Below, piece after piece: positions 60,497 to 64,000 of a stretch of 64,000 bases of DNA. The translations under genes and the position numbers were made by a program. Positions within the stretch are counted from its first letter, which is position 1. The number at the start of each line of letters is the position of its first letter. The notes below the pieces were generated by a model. The model was not told the DNA's origin, made no database searches, and was given only the letters and a program-made list of their open reading frames with translations. The stretch comes from Bernardetia sp. MNP-M8. GTDB lineage: Bacteria > Bacteroidota > Bacteroidia > Cytophagales > Bernardetiaceae. The stretch covers positions 1,550,001 through 1,614,000 of the forward strand of contig NZ_CP147012.1 in the NCBI RefSeq assembly GCF_037126285.1, given 5' to 3'.

Positions 60497-61981
60497 ATGA
60501 AAATCTACTCACAAACTCATTTCAAAATACTTTTAGTTCTATTTTTGGCTTTTAGTTTTAGCCTTTTTTCATGTAATAATGAAAAGAAAGACAGTACAGA
60601 ATCTACTGGAAATATTGAACTAGTAGAAACTAAAGTTACTGACGATAACTCAATGCGAGATACTACAGTAATTATAAACAGTTTTTATGCGACTTCTACA
60701 AAAATTACACAGCAGAAGTATAATGTATATAATATTTTTGATAACGACCCTTCTACAAGTTGGCAAACGATGTTAGGAGCAGCACCTGATGAAGGAATTA
60801 TGTTTAATGTCTATAACCTTTATATTCAAACCTTAAAAATAGAACAACCAGAGGGAGAAAACTTAGCACAAATAGAAACTGTAACTATTTATATAAACGG
60901 AAAAAAGAAAGGCGAATTTGATGCTACAAAACCAATGCTAATTAAAGAATATGCAGATGCTGTCTATATAAGAATTACCAAAACATCTGATATGACAATC
61001 AAAAAACTAGAAAATCAAGTGGCACAAACTACTACTTTTGATAAAAACAAAAGTGTCGGAATTAAAGACATAAAGATTATAGGTTATCAATTTCCTACTA
61101 AGAAAACATTAAATATCCTTTTTTACCCTAATATTCTTGTAAATGGAAAAATAACAGCTTCTTCTACCTTAGAGCCTACTTTTGCCTATAACACTACACA
61201 TTTGTTTGATGCAAGAACAGATATTGCATGGGCAGAAGGAGATGTAAATTCTAGGGTAGGGTCAACACTTAATTTTAATTTTGATACGCCTCAAAAAATA
61301 TCTTCTATCAGAATTTGGAATGGTTATCAGCGTTCGGAAGAACATTATAAAGCCAATGCAAGAATCAAAAAATTTAGTTTTGGTACAGAAAATAATATGA
61401 AAGAATTTGAATTAGAAGACAAAATGGAAGATAAATATATTGATTTAGGAGAATCTATAGAAAGTAGTAATTTCGTTTTGGAAGTAAAAGAAGTCTATGA
61501 AGGAACAAAATATAAAGACCTAGTTGTAAGTGAGATACTTTTCAAAAATAATATGCGTTCAGTTATAATTCAAACCAAAGAAACCGAAAATCAAATCACA
61601 GAATTAAAAAATAAAGCTAAAAATACGCCTTTAGAAAATGTATTAGATAGAAGACTGAATTACCAAGAACATGATTATTATCAAATTGATAAATCTTTTA
61701 TTTTGCGTTCGGATGGAACTTTTGTGATGTATAAAACAGAAAATTCAGAAGAAGAAAATTCAAAGAGCGAAATTTTGGCTGATGGAAATTGGGAAATAAA
61801 AGAAATGAATGGGGATAAAGTCAAAATTCGTGTTTTCGGGAAATTTATAGATTTTTCTCAATATCAAGATTTTTATAAAGGAAAAGTAACCAAAGATTTC
61901 TTACAAATTTTTCAAGATTTTGTAACCATTGATAACCAAAAACTGAAAGGCGAGAAATTTATAGGCGAATTTGTGTATTAA
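60497..61981 (+). CDS. Lipoprotein with NADase-type glycan-binding (discoidin-like) domains
   Basis: From ATG 60497 the protein is 494 residues with a lipoprotein signal (MKIYSQTHFKILLVLFLAFSFSLFSC, Cys26). An upstream extension to 60395 would place the signal internally. Two discoidin-like segments are visible: 'STKITQQKYNVYNIFDNDPSTSWQTML...GIMFNVYN' (about 60-110) and 'KITASSTLEPTFAYNTTHLFDARTDIAWAEGDVNSRVGSTLNFNFDTPQKISSIRIWNGYQ' (about 215-275). This is the NADase-type glycan-binding pattern also called F5/8-like. A C-terminal beta domain with 'GTFVMYKTENSEEENSKSEILADGNWEIKE' follows. It may bind sugars at the cell surface (inference). Confidence 0.8.
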   Translation: MKIYSQTHFKILLVLFLAFSFSLFSCNNEKKDSTESTGNIELVETKVTDDNSMRDTTVIINSFYATSTKITQQKYNVYNIFDNDPSTSWQTMLGAAPDEGIMFNVYNLYIQTLKIEQPEGENLAQIETVTIYINGKKKGEFDATKPMLIKEYADAVYIRITKTSDMTIKKLENQVAQTTTFDKNKSVGIKDIKIIGYQFPTKKTLNILFYPNILVNGKITASSTLEPTFAYNTTHLFDARTDIAWAEGDVNSRVGSTLNFNFDTPQKISSIRIWNGYQRSEEHYKANARIKKFSFGTENNMKEFELEDKMEDKYIDLGESIESSNFVLEVKEVYEGTKYKDLVVSEILFKNNMRSVIIQTKETENQITELKNKAKNTPLENVLDRRLNYQEHDYYQIDKSFILRSDGTFVMYKTENSEEENSKSEILADGNWEIKEMNGDKVKIRVFGKFIDFSQYQDFYKGKVTKDFLQIFQDFVTIDNQKLKGEKFIGEFVY

Positions 61982-62020
61982 ATTCTAAACCCTAAGAAAC
62001 TTTGAAATCCCTTAGAATTT
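61980..62020 (+). terminator. Terminator-like hairpin after the discoidin-like lipoprotein gene
   Basis: AAATTCTAA (61980-61988) pairs with TTAGAATTT (62012-62020), followed by TTTT then GAAAAATTT on the plus strand. It overlaps a degenerate AAACCCTAAG motif. Confidence 0.5.
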
Positions 62021-62098
62021 TTTGAAAAATTTCCTTTTGTTTTTATATTCTTTTTGTATTACCTTTGTAAAAAATAAAAAGAGTCTATCTTTTGCTCC

Positions 62099-62581
62099 TT
62101 GCTCAAATTTTACTCACAAAGTCAATCTATTTTCTTGACAAAAATTCTTTCCATATTCTCCACTCTCATGATAGTCATTATCTTGATACAACCTTTCCAA
62201 AAACTTTGGATTGTTTTGTCTTTCGAAATGAACAGAGAGTATATTGCTCAAAATCTGTGTGAGAATAAAGAACAAGAAGATAAAAAGTTAGAAAAATTAG
62301 CAGAGCTCAAACGAGCAAACAAATTTGCAGAACAGTTTGGTCTTCGCTGTGCAGGTTCATGTCAGCTCAAAAAACAACTTGCAGAAGCCGAAAATCAACA
62401 AGATAATGCTCCTGTTTCGTCTATAAAATACACATTAGACCTTCTTTTTATAGAAAAACTAAGTTCATTTATTCTTGATAATCAACTAATTGTATTTGAA
62501 AATCCTATCCCAAATGGATTTTATCAGGGTTTTGATTCTTCTTCAAATGTATACGGAATTTTCCGTCCTCCAGTCGTTTAA
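62099..62581 (+). CDS. Small membrane-anchored protein with C-x-G-x-C-type cysteines, probably copper-related
   Basis: The frame begins at TTG 62099 (160 residues) with a hydrophobic helix at about 17-42; the first ATG (62168) would cut into that helix, so TTG seems likelier. After the helix come 'FEMNREYIAQNLCENKE' and, after a charged insertion, 'LRCAGSCQLKKQLAEAE' (Cys54, Cys84, Cys88). In Bacteroidota, small proteins with a 'C.NK...C.GKC.L.KQL' pattern are frequently encoded near metal-handling genes; I know of no proven function. It is 350 bp upstream of the MbnP gene. Confidence 0.6.
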   Translation: MLKFYSQSQSIFLTKILSIFSTLMIVIILIQPFQKLWIVLSFEMNREYIAQNLCENKEQEDKKLEKLAELKRANKFAEQFGLRCAGSCQLKKQLAEAENQQDNAPVSSIKYTLDLLFIEKLSSFILDNQLIVFENPIPNGFYQGFDSSSNVYGIFRPPVV

Positions 62582-62934
62582 TAATTTCACTTATTGTTAT
62601 TTTATGAATTTTGTAGGTTAAAGGTTTGCCTTTAACTGTATTGTGATTTTATGTAAAACAAAATACATAACCTCACATATCAAAGACGAGCCTTTGACCT
62701 ACAAATTTCGATATTTTGTTTGTCAAAATTTAATTCTAATTAAAATTATTAATCAGAATTAAACTATATGGCAATCTAATTTCCATTATTTCTCAATTCT
62801 ATTTCTTTAATGACACTTGCTGTTGTCTTTATCAATAGCAAATTATTTTATCGATTTTGACAAAATTTTTGTTCCAAAATCGCCCTCTAATCTATTCTCT
62901 TTTATTTATTATTTTATATATAAAAACAACAAAA
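62582..62934. other. Intergenic region upstream of MbnP with REP and operator-like inverted repeats
   Basis: The 353-bp region has a bipartite palindromic repeat (62611-62703), an operator-like inverted repeat TTAATTCTAATTA / TTAATCAGAATTAA (62730-62762), and CGATTTTG / CAAAATCG (62852-62882), 52 bp before the MbnP ATG. No gene is seen. Confidence 0.5.
62611..62703. repeat. Bipartite REP-like repeat (TTGTAGGTYAAAGG type)
   Basis: The outer arms TTGTAGGTTAAAGG (62611-62624) and, inverted, CCTTTGACCTACAA (62690-62703) match except for a C/T change. The left unit also folds on itself (GTTAAAGG/CCTTTAAC), as does the right (TCAAAG/CTTTGA). Confidence 0.55.
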
Positions 62935-63777
62935 ATGAATACTAATTTTAATTTCTCAAAAATTGCCTTTTTAGCTTTTTTTATAGCCTTTTCTACTGCT
63001 TTATCTTCTTGTAAAAAAGACTCTGACACAGATCCAGAGATTGATCCAAACAAAAAAGGAATGGTCGAAATCAAATTTGATAATGTTGCTGGTCAAGATG
63101 ATTTTACTTTAGGAGAAAACTACACCAATGCAGCAGGCGAAACTTTTAAAGTAGATATGTTACAGTATTATATCAGTAATATTGTTTTGAAGTCTGAAAG
63201 TGGAAGTGAATATGTAGTTCCACAAGAAGAATCATACTTTTTGATAAAAGAACATGATGTAGCTACACAAAAAATACAACTTTCTAATATTCCAGAAGGA
63301 AACTATAATGAAGTTACTTTTACAGTTGGTGTAGATAGTCTTCGTAATACCAAAGACCCTTCAGAGCGCACAGGAGTTTTGGACATAGGCGTAGAAGGTG
63401 CAGGAAAAGAAATGTATTGGTCTTGGAACTCAGGTTATATCTTCTTCAAAATGGAAGGAACATCAACAGCTATTGAACCAACTGAAAACAATCCTAATGG
63501 AAAGTTCTATTACCACATTGGGGGTTTTGGACATAATTCAACTCTTAGTAATATTAGAACAGTTACACTTTCTTTAGGAACTGATGTAGCACAAGCAAGA
63601 GAAGAAACTATGCCTTCAATTCATCTTGTAGTAGATATTTTGAAAACTCTTGAAGGAACTACACAAGTTAGTTTAAAAGAATATCCTGTAGTAATGGTAA
63701 ATCCTTTTTCATTGAAAGTTTCTGAAAACTATATGAAAGCATTTGAATATCATCATGTTCATAATGACGGACACTAG
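62935..63777 (+). CDS. mbnP: MbnP family copper-associated lipoprotein
   Basis: From ATG 62935 the protein is 280 residues with a lipoprotein signal ('FLAFFIAFSTALSSC', Cys at 26). It has the MbnP landmarks: 'GMVEIKFDNVAGQDDFTLGENYTNAAGETFKVDMLQYYISNIVL', 'NEVTFTVGVDSLRNTKDPSERTGVLDIG', 'EMYWSWNSGYIFFKMEG', 'FYYHIGGFGHNSTLSNIRTVTL' and a His-rich end 'FEYHHVHNDGH'. In methanotrophs, MbnH is a di-heme enzyme that oxidises a tryptophan of MbnP; here Trp residues occur in YWSWNSG. The next gene (63843) starts like a di-heme peroxidase, which fits that pairing. Confidence 0.88.
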   Translation: MNTNFNFSKIAFLAFFIAFSTALSSCKKDSDTDPEIDPNKKGMVEIKFDNVAGQDDFTLGENYTNAAGETFKVDMLQYYISNIVLKSESGSEYVVPQEESYFLIKEHDVATQKIQLSNIPEGNYNEVTFTVGVDSLRNTKDPSERTGVLDIGVEGAGKEMYWSWNSGYIFFKMEGTSTAIEPTENNPNGKFYYHIGGFGHNSTLSNIRTVTLSLGTDVAQAREETMPSIHLVVDILKTLEGTTQVSLKEYPVVMVNPFSLKVSENYMKAFEYHHVHNDGH

Positions 63778-63791
63778 TAAATTTTAACTTC

Positions 63792-63824
63792 AAACCTATA
63801 AGGTTTTCAAAATCTTATAGGTTT
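63792..63824 (+). terminator. Hairpin between MbnP and the following peroxidase-like gene
   Basis: AAACCTATAAG and CTTATAGGTTT are perfect 11-bp arms, closed by a mostly paired inner TTTT/AAAA stem. With the next start only 19 bp away it may tune, rather than stop, expression of the following gene. Confidence 0.5.
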
Positions 63825-63842
63825 AAATACACTCAACCAATT

Positions 63843-64000
63843 ATGAAAAAGTATTTTTTATATAAAACTCTTCTTGTTTTCACTATTTCAATTCTATTTT
63901 TCTCTTGTCAAAAGGAGGATGCAAATCCCAAAGAAAAAATTGAATTTAAAACTCCTTCTAATTTTCCAACACCTGTTTATGATTTAAAAGAAAATCCTGT
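63843..64000 (+). CDS. N-terminus of a probable di-heme cytochrome c peroxidase / MbnH-like lipoprotein (3' truncated)
   Basis: An open frame from ATG 63843 runs off the window. It encodes a lipoprotein signal (hydrophobic 'LLVFTISILFFSC', Cys at 22), a charged spacer and 'FKTPSNFPTPVYDLKENP'. That last segment is typical of the start of MauG/cytochrome-c-peroxidase proteins in Bacteroidota, just before 'T.EG.ELGR.LFYD'. The haem motifs lie outside the window, so the assignment rests on this segment and on position directly after mbnP. It would act as the MbnP-modifying enzyme in that model (inference). Confidence 0.65.
   Translation, partial: MKKYFLYKTLLVFTISILFFSCQKEDANPKEKIEFKTPSNFPTPVYDLKENP

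Overview
The window is AT-rich, densely coded DNA from a Bacteroidota member, most likely of the Cytophagales (Bernardetia/Flexibacter-like; genus is inference). The evidence is lineage-typical genes: a PorP/SprF-family type IX secretion (T9SS) protein, a 1680-residue surface protein with a C-terminal T9SS sorting domain, GldE next to ssb and mutY, MbnP, many lipoproteins, and Bacteroidota-type promoters (TTTG about 20 bp before TAnnTTTG). No tRNA, rRNA, CRISPR array or prophage was recognised.

Layout. 1-6.9 kb: a truncated gene, a cysteine-less ArsC-like protein, a DUF2805 protein, a di-heme peroxidase, a lipoprotein, a flippase-like membrane protein, a TPR-like exported protein and PabB. 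6.9-16.4 kb: GAPDH, a double GNAT, a family 9 glycosyltransferase and the core rimP-nusA-infB group, whose leader holds a terminator-like hairpin downstream of a good promoter. 16.4-21.5 kb: an ECF sigma factor, gldE-ssb-mutY and porP/sprF. 22-25 kb: lycopene cyclase divergent from a Crp/Fnr regulator and a sterol-desaturase-type hydroxylase. 25-32 kb: two rhomboid proteases, a TVP38 protein, a large propeller-type sensor kinase and a PNPOx-like protein.

32.9-37.9 kb: four co-directional exported proteins of unknown function, ending in an 833-residue leucine-rich repeat protein built from three tandem modules. The second gene appears to share a domain with the N-terminus of the LRR protein, so this is the best candidate for an undescribed envelope system. 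38-45 kb: endonuclease V, a complete 1136-bp insertion sequence (14-bp inverted repeats, 7-bp target duplication) and the large T9SS protein, whose terminator the insertion displaced.

45-54 kb: DUF2007, two-oxoglutarate dioxygenase, YbeY, an MFS transporter, an M28 peptidase with an altered metal motif, and two tandem paralogous membrane proteins sharing a nearly identical N-terminal Cys/His module with diverged C-terminal halves. 54-62 kb: an XRE regulator divergent from a glucosaminidase with a structured leader, a GyrI-like/WYL-regulator pair, a CysZ-like protein, a DivIVA-domain protein, a second dioxygenase and a discoidin-like lipoprotein. 62-64 kb: a probable copper locus with a CxGxC-type small membrane protein, MbnP and the start of a probable di-heme peroxidase.

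Intergenic space carries several families of short palindromic repeats. One copy lies in frame inside the glycosyltransferase gene. There is also a 131-bp element with terminal inverted repeats that resembles a MITE.
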